Source of the DNA: Actinomycetes bacterium
Lineage (GTDB): Bacteria; Actinomycetota; Acidimicrobiia; Acidimicrobiales; Ilumatobacteraceae
Direction: 5' to 3'
Assembly (NCBI GenBank): GCA_025358125.1
Contig: JANYKS010000029.1
Location: 1-52,204 of the forward strand
Length of the DNA stretch: 52,204 nucleotides
Each line of letters opens with the position of its first letter. Positions within the stretch are counted from its first letter, which is position 1. Positions 15,814 through 23,152 of the stretch are shown here, piece after piece. The translations under genes and the position numbers were made by a program. A model generated the notes under the pieces. That model saw only the letters and a list, made by a program, of their open reading frames with translations, was not told where the DNA came from and searched no databases.

Positions 15814-16856
15814 GAGGCCTGCTCGGCAAGGGCAGCCCCGACAAGTTCGACTTCGTCGTCGGACATCTCGGGAAAGCAGGGAACGCTGACACACTGCGCT
15901 GCCCACGTGTGTGCGACGGGGCAGCGATCGCGGGTGAAATGGGAGAATGCGGGTTGGTCGGTGATCGCGAGCGGATAGTGCACAGCGGTTGCGATCTCGC
16001 GCCTGGCCAACGCGGCACGGAACGGGTCGCGGCCGCCCGATCGCACGACACAGAGGTGATACACGTGATCATCGTGTGGGCTCTGCCAACACAATGACGG
16101 AGCGAGCGTGCGGTACCGCGTGGCGATGGCGCGCCGACGCCGATTGTCGGCGGTGAGTCGCCCGAGACCGAGGCGCAGCCACGCGGCCTCGATCTCCGAC
16201 ATCCGGAAGTTCTGGGAGATCTCCTCGTGCACGTACATCGCCGTCATCCCGTGTGCCCGCAGGCGGCGCACACGCTCGGCGAGCGCTTGGTCAGCGGTCG
16301 CGACGGCCCCTCCGTCGCCGATTCCACCGAGGTTCTTGGTCGGGTAGAAGCTGTACGCAACGGCTGCTGACCGGCTGTGGTCCGTGACGGCGCCGTGGGC
16401 CTGTGCCGCGTCCTCGACGACCAGGAGATCGGTGTCGGGCAGCGTGGCCGGTCGGCCGTACAGATGGACGACGATCACTGCTTTGGTGCGGCTGGTGCGC
16501 GCCGCGGCAACGAGCGCGGGGTCCAGGTTCGCGGTGTCGGGTTCAACGTCCACCGGTACCGGAATCGCACCGACCGCGCAGACCGCCGCCGCCGTCGGGA
16601 CCGCCGTGAACGCCGGCACGATGACCTCGTCGCCGGGTCCGACACCGAGCGCAGCGAGCGAGAGCTGTAGCGCTGATGCGCCGGACGAGACAGCGACGAC
16701 GGCGGCGGCCCCCGTCCATGCCGCGAACTCCTGTTCGAACGCGGCCGTTTCCGGACCGAGGAGGAGGCTGCCGCTCGCGCTGATGCGTTCGACGATCGCT
16801 GCAAATACAGGTCCGAGTTGCTTGCCGCGTCGGCTCAGATCGACGACAGGTACCAC
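15810..16856 (-). CDS. DegT/DnrJ/EryC1-type sugar aminotransferase
   Basis: 348-aa PLP-dependent enzyme of the family that aminates keto-sugars attached to nucleotides. Schiff-base Lys174 is in FYPTKNLGGIGDGGA; the substrate and PLP loops are SSGASALQLSL and VVEDAAQAHGA. Start GTG 16856 gives MVPVVDLSRR, typical of the family, and overlaps the end of the epimerase gene by 22 nt. Together with the epimerase it could make an amino-sugar nucleotide for the two glycosyltransferase-like proteins downstream. Some relatives act as dehydratases, but here the PLP lysine is kept. Confidence 0.9.
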   Translation of the reverse strand: MVPVVDLSRRGKQLGPVFAAIVERISASGSLLLGPETAAFEQEFAAWTGAAAVVAVSSGASALQLSLAALGVGPGDEVIVPAFTAVPTAAAVCAVGAIPVPVDVEPDTANLDPALVAAARTSRTKAVIVVHLYGRPATLPDTDLLVVEDAAQAHGAVTDHSRSAAVAYSFYPTKNLGGIGDGGAVATADQALAERVRRLRAHGMTAMYVHEEISQNFRMSEIEAAWLRLGLGRLTADNRRRRAIATRYRTLAPSLCWQSPHDDHVYHLCVVRSGGRDPFRAALARREIATAVHYPLAITDQPAFSHFTRDRCPVAHTWAAQCVSVPCFPEMSDDEVELVGAALAEQAS

Positions 16857-17842
16857 GGATGCTCCTTGTAGAAGTCGACGGTTTGTGCAATTCCGTCGGC
16901 GAGGTCGATCGCCGATGTCCATCCGAGTTCGCGGCCGATCAGACCACTGTCGGTCTTGAACGACCCGATGTCGATCCGCTGATGCTCCTTCGGCCAGGGC
17001 ACGAGGCGGAGCCCGCCTCCGCTGCCGGCAGCCGCGACGATCACCGCTGCGATCTCTGCGAGAGAGAAATCGCACCGGTGGCCGACGTTGTAGACCCGTC
17101 CGACGGCCGCATCCGCCGTCGCGAGCAACAGGCCGGCGACGACATCGTCGACGTGAAGGCAGTCACGACGCTGGGCGCCGTCACCGAAGATCTCGATCGT
17201 CTCCCCCGCGAGGGCCTTGCGGATGAACACCGGCAGGAATCCGAGCTCATCGCTGGTCAGCCGCTGGCGGGGACCGTAGACGTTGCTCAGCCGCAACGAC
17301 GTTGCTCGTGTGTCATACGCTTGCGCATAGACCATGTGCAGCTGCTCGCCGGCGAGCTTGGCAACGCCGTTGACATCCACCGGGTTCGCCGCCGTGGTCT
17401 CATCGACCGGCAGACGAGCAACGCGGCCGTACACCTGGCGGGTCGATGTGTGAACGATCCGAACGGCCGGATTCACCCGGCGGACGATCTCGAGCAAGTC
17501 GGCATGATCGAGCGCGTTCAGCCGGAGGTCCTGTTGCGGGTCGATCATCGAAGAGGCGTGACTGACCTGACCGGCCAGATTGAAGATGATGTCGGCACCG
17601 GCGATGAGTTCGGCGACACGCGGATCGCCAATGCTCGCGATCAGGGTTTCGACGTGCTCGCCATCGACGTTGCGGCGATCGCCGCCGTGGGACGGGACGA
17701 GGGCGTCGATGACCTTGACGATGGCTCCTTCGCTCACCAGGCGGTGCACGAGATTGGACCCGATGAAGCCCAATCCGCCGGTCACGACACACGTCGAACC
17801 GTCGAATGGGGCGGGGCGAGTCCCTCGACCGGTGTCTTTCAC
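16835..17842 (-). CDS. NAD-dependent sugar epimerase/dehydratase (extended SDR)
   Basis: 335-aa extended short-chain dehydrogenase/reductase acting on nucleotide sugars. Rossmann motif GGLGFIG (22-28), HTSTRQVYG strand, RLSNVYGPRQ. The catalytic Tyr of YxxxK is replaced by Asn: NGVAK at 158-162. This may mark a known subfamily or altered chemistry. GTG start at 17842 is preceded by TAGCTT (17850-17855) at 7 nt; an upstream open frame has no similarity. First gene of a four-gene operon for making and transferring a modified sugar. Product sugar unknown. Confidence 0.88.
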   Translation of the reverse strand: MKDTGRGTRPAPFDGSTCVVTGGLGFIGSNLVHRLVSEGAIVKVIDALVPSHGGDRRNVDGEHVETLIASIGDPRVAELIAGADIIFNLAGQVSHASSMIDPQQDLRLNALDHADLLEIVRRVNPAVRIVHTSTRQVYGRVARLPVDETTAANPVDVNGVAKLAGEQLHMVYAQAYDTRATSLRLSNVYGPRQRLTSDELGFLPVFIRKALAGETIEIFGDGAQRRDCLHVDDVVAGLLLATADAAVGRVYNVGHRCDFSLAEIAAVIVAAAGSGGGLRLVPWPKEHQRIDIGSFKTDSGLIGRELGWTSAIDLADGIAQTVDFYKEHPWYLSSI

Positions 17843-17849
17843 GGCTGCG

Positions 17850-17855
17850 AAGCTA
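17850..17855 (-). promoter_or_regulatory. -10-like box of the epimerase operon
   Basis: TAGCTT on the minus strand, 7 nt before the GTG at 17842. No Shine-Dalgarno sequence is present, consistent with a leaderless transcript. Confidence 0.4.
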
Positions 17856-17893
17856 CTGCATGTTTCGAGCACATGGGGTGCCACACTGGCAAT

Positions 17894-18625
17894 ATGGATT
17901 CGGACGAATACCGGCGGCTCGCTGACAACGGCGAGAATCATTGGTGGTTTCGGAGCACGCGTTCGCTCCTTCGCCAACTGATCGAACCGCTGCTCGACAC
18001 CTCAGCCGGGGTTCTGTATCTCGATGCCGCCGGCGGTACGGGTGCAACGGGAGGGTGGCTCAGCTCGATTTCGCCGACTGTCCTGGTCGATGTCGACTCA
18101 TTCGCGCTCGAAACCGGGACCGAAGCGTTTGCCGGCTACCTTGGCGTGCGGGCCGACATCAACCAGTTGCCGGTCGCTCCCGACTCGTTCGCGGCGGTTC
18201 TGTGCGTGACAGCGCTCTATCACCGATTGATTCCCGAGCCGGCGGCAACCGTTCGCGAATTCGCGCGGGTCACCAAGCCTGGTGGGGTCGTCTGCCTGTT
18301 GGAACCCGGTGGCAAGCGACTGCAGCGCGGCCACGACAGAGCAACCCACACGGCACGGCGTTTCAGTGTCAAGGATCTGAGGTCGATGGCCGAGGCAGCA
18401 GACCTCGAGATCATCCGTGCGACCGGCGCGTACAGCTTCCTCGTGCCACCGGCAGCCCTGCTGTCGTTGGTCGAGCGGGGCGAGCAGACGAGCGATGTCG
18501 GCCGCAACCAGACAGGGCTTGGCGGAGCTCTCGGCGCGCTCGCGGCAGCCGAGCGGCGGTTTCTGCGCCGATTCGACCTTCCGTTCGGGCTGTCCGCGAT
18601 CGTGATCGCCAGAAAACGCGTCTGA
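17894..18625 (+). CDS. Class I SAM-dependent methyltransferase
   Basis: 243-aa protein. SAM-binding motif I is LYLDAAGGTGATGG (about 41-54), followed by the acidic strand VLVDVDS and the post-II region PVAPDSFAAVLCVTALYH, as in ubiE-like Methyltransf_11 enzymes. The N-terminus ENHWWFRSTRS is characteristic of a group of methyltransferases often found in sugar or lipid gene clusters. It is divergent from the sugar operon, so it may modify the same envelope glycan, but the acceptor is unknown. CACACT lies 6 nt before the ATG. An earlier in-frame ATG at 17873 is less likely. A 13-bp tandem duplication covers its stop codon. Confidence 0.85.
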   Translation: MDSDEYRRLADNGENHWWFRSTRSLLRQLIEPLLDTSAGVLYLDAAGGTGATGGWLSSISPTVLVDVDSFALETGTEAFAGYLGVRADINQLPVAPDSFAAVLCVTALYHRLIPEPAATVREFARVTKPGGVVCLLEPGGKRLQRGHDRATHTARRFSVKDLRSMAEAADLEIIRATGAYSFLVPPAALLSLVERGEQTSDVGRNQTGLGGALGALAAAERRFLRRFDLPFGLSAIVIARKRV

Positions 18626-18643
18626 TCACCGCGTCTGATCACC
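18618..18643. repeat. 13-bp tandem duplication at a stop codon
   Basis: GCGTCTGATCACC is repeated exactly at 18618-18630 and 18631-18643. The first copy contains the methyltransferase stop (18623-18625), so the second copy is noncoding. Confidence 0.7.
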
Positions 18644-18760
18644 GCGGCTGAGCACTGTGACAAGCGACCGTTCGGAGTCACCCGGCGACCGTGAATGAGC
18701 CCGATCATTTGGGTTCCGACAACTACACTTGCTGCGCCTCCCAACCCCTACGAGTTGTCG

Positions 18761-20092
18761 ATGAACACCTCCGCACCAGTCCCGCAAAGGTCGAGCACCG
18801 CTCAACCCGGTTCGGCGCGGGCGGCCTTCGGCTATCGCGATTTTCGGATCATCTGGATCGCACTGTTCGCGAGCAACATCGGCACATGGATGCAGAACCT
18901 GGCGCTGCCCGCGTACATCGACGCCCGCACCCATCAGGCGACGTGGGTGGCGCTGATGGGCTTCGCTCAGCTCGGGCCGCTGCTCGTGCTGTCGATCCCC
19001 GGTGGCGTGCTCGCCGACCGGTTCCCCCGCCGGCCGTGGCTGATCACCAACCAGTCGATGCAGCTCTTGTTCGCGCTCGGCATCGCCGTCATGATCGCCC
19101 GCGACGCTTCGCTGTGGGCGATCTTTCTGATCCAGCTCGGGATCGGCACCTTCAACGCGCTCGGGGCGCCGGCGATGCAGGCCTCGATCCCGCTTCTCGT
19201 CAGCCGGACCGATCTACCAGGGGCGCTCAGTCTCAATTCAGTGATGCTGAACGGCTCACGGGTCATCGGGCCGGCGCTTGCGGCGGGGCTGATCGGCTTC
19301 GGTGTCACCGTGCCGCAGATCTTCGTGATCAACGCCGGCACCTACCTCTTCGCGGTTGCCGGTGTCGCCATCATCGCCATCCCCAATGTGGCCAGCGTTG
19401 CGGTCGAGCGGGGCTTGCAGAAGCTGTTGAGCGGGCTGCGCATCGCCCGGCGGCGCAGCATCCTCAGCCGGATGCTCCTCGCGATGACGATCTTTTCATT
19501 CCTCTGCCTGCCGTACGTGAGCCTGTTCCCGTCGATCGCGCGACTCGCCTTCGGCATCGGCTCCAGCGGCCCGACATATAAATGGCTGTATGCGACGTGG
19601 GGCCTCGGCGCCTGTCTCGGTGGGCTCGCGTGTGGCTCGGTGCTGGTTCGCTTCGACCGCCGCAAGCTCATCACCAACGCGTTCAGGGGCTTCGCCGTCA
19701 CGATGGCGGTTTTCGCCCTCGCTCGCGGCCCTCAACTTGCGATCCCGGCCGGGTTCCTGCTCGGGTTCTTCTACTTCATGGCTGTGACCCCGATGGTCAC
19801 GATGTTCCAGACCAACATGCACGATCACGAACGGGCCAGGGTGATGTCGCTGTGGTTCATGGCCTTCGGCGGGATGGTGGCGATCGGAGCGCTCGTTTTC
19901 GGACCGATCGTGGACTGGATCGGACCGCGTCCGGTGCTGTTCTTGTCGGTGGCCGGGGCATTGTTCTTGAGCTGGTGGTGCAATCTGATCCGTCGCCCGG
20001 CGGAGTTATTGACCGACGACGAGCGCGGCGAGGCGTTCCAGACCCGCAACGCGACTTCCCTTGATCAGCAGGGCGTCGTCGCCGGCGAGTGA
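18761..20092 (+). CDS. MFS transporter (MFS_3 / EntS-like exporter)
   Basis: 443-aa major facilitator with about 12 membrane helices in two halves. The loop 2-3 motif is GVLADRFPRRPWL (G-x-x-x-D-R-x-x-R-R), typical of the family. Resemblance is to exporters such as enterobactin/macrolide efflux proteins (N-terminal GYRDFRIIWIALFASNIGTW). The ATG at 18761 is preferred; an ATG at 18695 would add 22 residues without similarity. The C-terminal 29 codons overlap, antisense, the end of murF (20006-20092). The substrate is unknown; the upstream methyltransferase may not be related. Confidence 0.88.
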   Translation: MNTSAPVPQRSSTAQPGSARAAFGYRDFRIIWIALFASNIGTWMQNLALPAYIDARTHQATWVALMGFAQLGPLLVLSIPGGVLADRFPRRPWLITNQSMQLLFALGIAVMIARDASLWAIFLIQLGIGTFNALGAPAMQASIPLLVSRTDLPGALSLNSVMLNGSRVIGPALAAGLIGFGVTVPQIFVINAGTYLFAVAGVAIIAIPNVASVAVERGLQKLLSGLRIARRRSILSRMLLAMTIFSFLCLPYVSLFPSIARLAFGIGSSGPTYKWLYATWGLGACLGGLACGSVLVRFDRRKLITNAFRGFAVTMAVFALARGPQLAIPAGFLLGFFYFMAVTPMVTMFQTNMHDHERARVMSLWFMAFGGMVAIGALVFGPIVDWIGPRPVLFLSVAGALFLSWWCNLIRRPAELLTDDERGEAFQTRNATSLDQQGVVAGE

Positions 20093-21304
20093 CGCCACGG
20101 CATGCAGCGGATCGTCGCTCGGCGGCACCCCGTAGAGGTCTGTGCCGACGGCGATCAGCTCGATGCCGTGTTCGTGGAGCAGCCGGGTAATCGACGCGTG
20201 GTCGGTGACCGGATCGGCGAGTTCGGCCATCACGCCGAGAACGGCGACCCGCCGGCCGCGAACCGGCAGCGCCGCCAACGTCTCGATCGCAGCACGCATC
20301 GAAGCGGGATTGGCGTTGTAGGCGTCGTTGATCACGACGGTGCCACGCGATGTGATCGCCATTTCCATTCGCCACGGCGACAGTGGCGCCCCGCTGAGCG
20401 CCGACGCTGCGGCCTCGAGGTCGACTCCGCACGCGGCCGCCACCGCGATCGCTGCTGCTGCGTTCACCGCCATGTGAGCGCCGCTGACGGCGAGCTCGAC
20501 CCGCGCCGATCCCCACGGCGTGTGGAGCGCGAAACGGGGCCGCGCGAGGTTGTCCAGGACGAGGTCGACGATCCGCACGTCGGCTGCGCCCGATAGTCCG
20601 AACGTGACGACTGCGCACGGCGAACGGCCGCCGATGGACATCACGTTCGGATCATCAGCGTTCAGGATCGCGGTGCCTGTCGGCGGCAGTGCGAGGATCA
20701 GCTCGCTCTTGGCCCGAACGACACCCTCGATGCCGCCGACGCGCTCGGTGTGCGCGGCGGCCACTCGAGTGACCACTCCGATGGTCGGTCGGCCGACCTC
20801 GCACAGGCGCGCGATCTCACCGAAGCCGCGCATGCCCATCTCCAGCACCAGCGCCTCGGTGTCGTCCGGTGCATTCAAGATCGTGACCGGCAGGCCCTGT
20901 TCGTTGTTGAAACTCCTCTCGTTCGCCGCAGTACGCAGACCTGCGCTCAGCGCCGCCTTGGCGAGATCCTTGGTGCTCGTCTTGCCGACCGAACCGGTGA
21001 CCCCGATCACGTCCGCCGCGAGCTGCGACCGCCCCCACTGGCCGAGACGCATCAACGCCTCGGCCGTGTCCGCGACGACCACCGAGGTACCCGCGCCCGG
21101 CGCGGTGTCCGCCAGGACTGCCGCAGCGCCGCCCGCCAGCGCCGCCGGCACGAACTCGTTGCCGTCGCGTTCGGCGCGAAGCGCGACGAAGAGCTGTCCG
21201 GGTTCGATCGACCGGCTGTCGAACGACACGCCGTCCAACTCGACATCGGGACCGACGAGAATCCCACCAGTCGCGTCAGCCACGTCACTCGCTCGAAAAC
21301 GCAT
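20006..21304 (-). CDS. murF: UDP-N-acetylmuramoyl-tripeptide--D-alanyl-D-alanine ligase (MurF)
   Basis: 432-aa Mur ligase that adds the D-Ala-D-Ala dipeptide to the peptidoglycan precursor in the cytoplasm. An N-terminal substrate domain (about 1-90) is followed by P-loop GVTGSVGKTSTKD (101-113), the MurF-typical SFNNEQGLPVTIL (131-143) and a C-terminal domain with INDAYNANPASM. ddl, which makes D-Ala-D-Ala, is transcribed divergently from 74 bp away. Both genes have a TACCGT box 6 nt before the ATG. The 3' end overlaps the convergent MFS gene by 87 bp. murE, mraY and the rest of the mur cluster are not here, so murF/ddl are separated from the dcw cluster. Confidence 0.95.
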   Translation of the reverse strand: MRFRASDVADATGGILVGPDVELDGVSFDSRSIEPGQLFVALRAERDGNEFVPAALAGGAAAVLADTAPGAGTSVVVADTAEALMRLGQWGRSQLAADVIGVTGSVGKTSTKDLAKAALSAGLRTAANERSFNNEQGLPVTILNAPDDTEALVLEMGMRGFGEIARLCEVGRPTIGVVTRVAAAHTERVGGIEGVVRAKSELILALPPTGTAILNADDPNVMSIGGRSPCAVVTFGLSGAADVRIVDLVLDNLARPRFALHTPWGSARVELAVSGAHMAVNAAAAIAVAAACGVDLEAAASALSGAPLSPWRMEMAITSRGTVVINDAYNANPASMRAAIETLAALPVRGRRVAVLGVMAELADPVTDHASITRLLHEHGIELIAVGTDLYGVPPSDDPLHAVASLAGDDALLIKGSRVAGLERLAALVVGQ

Positions 21305-21310
21305 GCGAGC

Positions 21311-21316
21311 ACGGTA
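21311..21316 (-). promoter_or_regulatory. -10-like box of murF
   Basis: TACCGT on the minus strand, 6 nt before the murF ATG (21304). The ddl gene has the same hexamer at the same spacing. Confidence 0.45.
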
Positions 21317-21366
21317 GCCGCCGCGATTCTCAGGGTGGGTGCCATCGGGTGCGCTGTACCGAGGGC

Positions 21367-21372
21367 TACCGT
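21367..21372 (+). promoter_or_regulatory. -10-like box of ddl
   Basis: TACCGT, 6 nt before the ddl ATG (21379). The six bases between (GAAGAG) are too close to the start to serve as a ribosome binding site, so a leaderless transcript is the simpler reading. Confidence 0.45.
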
Positions 21373-21378
21373 GAAGAG

Positions 21379-22452
21379 ATGGGCGACGACCGCATCAATC
21401 TGATCGTGATCTTCGGTGGCCAATCCGCTGAGCACGACGTCAGCTGCGTCACGGCCGCGCATGTGCTTCGCGCCGTCGATCAGAGCCGCTACCGCGTCAC
21501 CCCGATCGGCATCGACCGCGACGGTCGGTGGCAGCTCGCCACGGCAGCGCTCGCCGCGCTCGAGGCTGGTCCTCGCGCACTGCCGGAACGGCTCGAGGCC
21601 GTCGGTGATTCTCTGTCACCGACACCGATGCTCGCCGCTGCTGTTCTGGCGGGACCCGTTGTCGTGCTACCGCTCCTGCATGGCCCACTCGGCGAGGACG
21701 GCACAGTCCAAGGCATGCTTGAGCTGATGGACGTGCCCTACGTCGGCAGCGGCGTCCTCGCCTCGGCCGTCGGGATGGACAAGGCACTGGCCAAGGAACT
21801 GCTCGGCTACCACCGCATCCCCCAGGCCAGGTGGATCAGCCTCCGCGAGCACGAAGTCGGCCCGGATCGGCTCGCCGCCGTGGCCGGCGAACTCGGCCTG
21901 CCAGTGTTCGTGAAGCCGTCGAACATGGGGTCCTCTGTCGGCGTCTCCAAGGCGACCACACTTGTTGAACTCCAGCACTCGGTCGACCATGCGCTCAGCT
22001 ACGACGAGTGGGTCGTGATCGAGGAGGCCATCCGCGGGCGCGAGATCGAAGTCGCCGTGCTCGGCAACCTCGATCCGGTCGCCAGCGTGCCCGGCGAGAT
22101 CGTGCCGGGCAACGAGTTCTACGACTACGAGGACAAATACGTCGAAGACGGAGCCCAACTGCTGATCCCAGCGCCTCTGACAGACGTGCAGTCCGAGGAG
22201 GTAAGAAGACGGGCGATCGAGGTGTACCACGCGTTGCGGTGTGAGGGTCTCGCCCGGGTCGACTTCTTCCTCGAAGAGCACGGCAGGGGCTTCCTCGTCA
22301 ATGAGGTCAACACGATGCCCGGTTTCACGCCGATCTCGATGTATCCCAAGATGTGGCAGAGCTCGGGTATCAGCTACCCGGAACTCGTCGACCGGCTCAT
22401 CGATCTGGCCGTCGAGCGCCATCGCCGCCGCCGACGAAACACCAAACACTGA
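21379..22452 (+). CDS. ddl: D-alanine--D-alanine ligase
   Basis: 357-aa ATP-grasp enzyme that condenses two D-alanines for peptidoglycan. N-terminal IFGGQSAEHDVSCVTAAHV (15 or so), lid/ATP motifs VKPSNMGSSVGVSKA and VIEEAIRGREIEVAVLG, the omega-loop tyrosine in EDKYVEDGAQ, and the metal-binding end FLVNEVNTMPGFTP are all typical of Ddl A/B. It is not a D-lactate (VanA-type) ligase as far as can be told. Start ATG 21379 is the first with family similarity. It is divergent from murF, which uses its product. The convergent TetR gene ends 39 bp after its stop. Confidence 0.95.
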   Translation: MGDDRINLIVIFGGQSAEHDVSCVTAAHVLRAVDQSRYRVTPIGIDRDGRWQLATAALAALEAGPRALPERLEAVGDSLSPTPMLAAAVLAGPVVVLPLLHGPLGEDGTVQGMLELMDVPYVGSGVLASAVGMDKALAKELLGYHRIPQARWISLREHEVGPDRLAAVAGELGLPVFVKPSNMGSSVGVSKATTLVELQHSVDHALSYDEWVVIEEAIRGREIEVAVLGNLDPVASVPGEIVPGNEFYDYEDKYVEDGAQLLIPAPLTDVQSEEVRRRAIEVYHALRCEGLARVDFFLEEHGRGFLVNEVNTMPGFTPISMYPKMWQSSGISYPELVDRLIDLAVERHRRRRRNTKH

Positions 22453-22491
22453 CTCCCCCGGACTTCAGGTCGGCGCCGAACTCGGGCGACG

Positions 22492-23094
22492 TCAGGCCGG
22501 GCGGAGCGCGGCGAGGACGAACTCGATCAGTTCGCTGCGGAGCCGGCGCAAACCGGATCTCGTCATCGGCCATTCCACCGCGCGCAGCGCCTCCTGCTCG
22601 GTCGCGATGCCGGTGACGGTGACGTACGCGAGCGCGACCATGAGACCCGGATCGGCCCGGCGCAGCCGACCGGCCGCCATTTCTTGGCCGAGGTAGTCGG
22701 TGGCTCGGCGGACGAAGGGCTGCACGCGAAGCGTGAGCCGTTCTGCGTGCGGCGGCGAGAGGCGGCTGACCTCGCGGACCAGGCCGAGCAAGCCTGGTCG
22801 GCGCACCGCTGGTCGGAACACCGCCCGGACGACTGCTTCGACCCGAGCGAGCGGCTCGTCAGGAGCGGCGCGGACAGCGGCCTCGATCACGGCCGCGAGT
22901 TCGACGGCCGTCTGTTCCAGCACCGCGTCGAGTAGCTCGTCCTTGGAGGGGAACCAGTACAGCACCGTCTGTTTGGCAACCCCGACCACGCCGGCGATGT
23001 CGTCCAGCGACACTGCTGCGAAGCCACGGTTGCCGAAGAGGTCGACGCTCGCCTCGAGGATTTCGCTTCGCGTGTTGGCCCTGCGGGTACCCAT
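22492..23094 (-). CDS. TetR/AcrR family regulator
   Basis: 200-aa repressor-type protein. The N-terminal HTH is VSLDDIAGVVGVAKQTVLYW (about 28-47), followed by an all-alpha ligand domain rich in Leu and Arg. It is divergent from the acyl-CoA reductase operon. A perfect 14-bp palindrome 7 nt upstream of its start overlaps -10-like boxes of both directions, so it probably represses itself and the operon, with release by an acyl or lipid ligand (inference). Full family length. Confidence 0.92.
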   Translation of the reverse strand: MGTRRANTRSEILEASVDLFGNRGFAAVSLDDIAGVVGVAKQTVLYWFPSKDELLDAVLEQTAVELAAVIEAAVRAAPDEPLARVEAVVRAVFRPAVRRPGLLGLVREVSRLSPPHAERLTLRVQPFVRRATDYLGQEMAAGRLRRADPGLMVALAYVTVTGIATEQEALRAVEWPMTRSGLRRLRSELIEFVLAALRPA

Positions 23095-23100
23095 CGCTGT

Positions 23101-23114
23101 CTACCATATGGTAG
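23101..23114. promoter_or_regulatory. Palindromic operator between tetR and the lipid operon
   Basis: CTACCATATGGTAG is a perfect palindrome. It contains TACCAT (23102-23107) on the plus strand and TATGGT (23103-23108) on the minus strand, which could serve as -10 boxes; the latter lies 8 nt from the tetR start. TetR proteins bind such palindromes next to their own gene, so this is a strong operator candidate. Confidence 0.75.
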
Positions 23115-23152
23115 AAAGAGTGCCGTGCACATCACCGGGAGGGCTTCGCGCC

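Noticed and set aside
17873..17893. Methyltransferase starting at ATG 17873
   Set aside because: It adds seven residues without similarity and has neither a ribosome binding site nor a suitably placed -10 box; ATG 17894 fits the family N-terminus.
23108..23152. Earlier ATG of the acyl-CoA reductase at 23108
   Set aside because: This ATG lies inside the palindromic operator and has no ribosome binding site, while ATG 23153 has GGGAGGG at the right distance.
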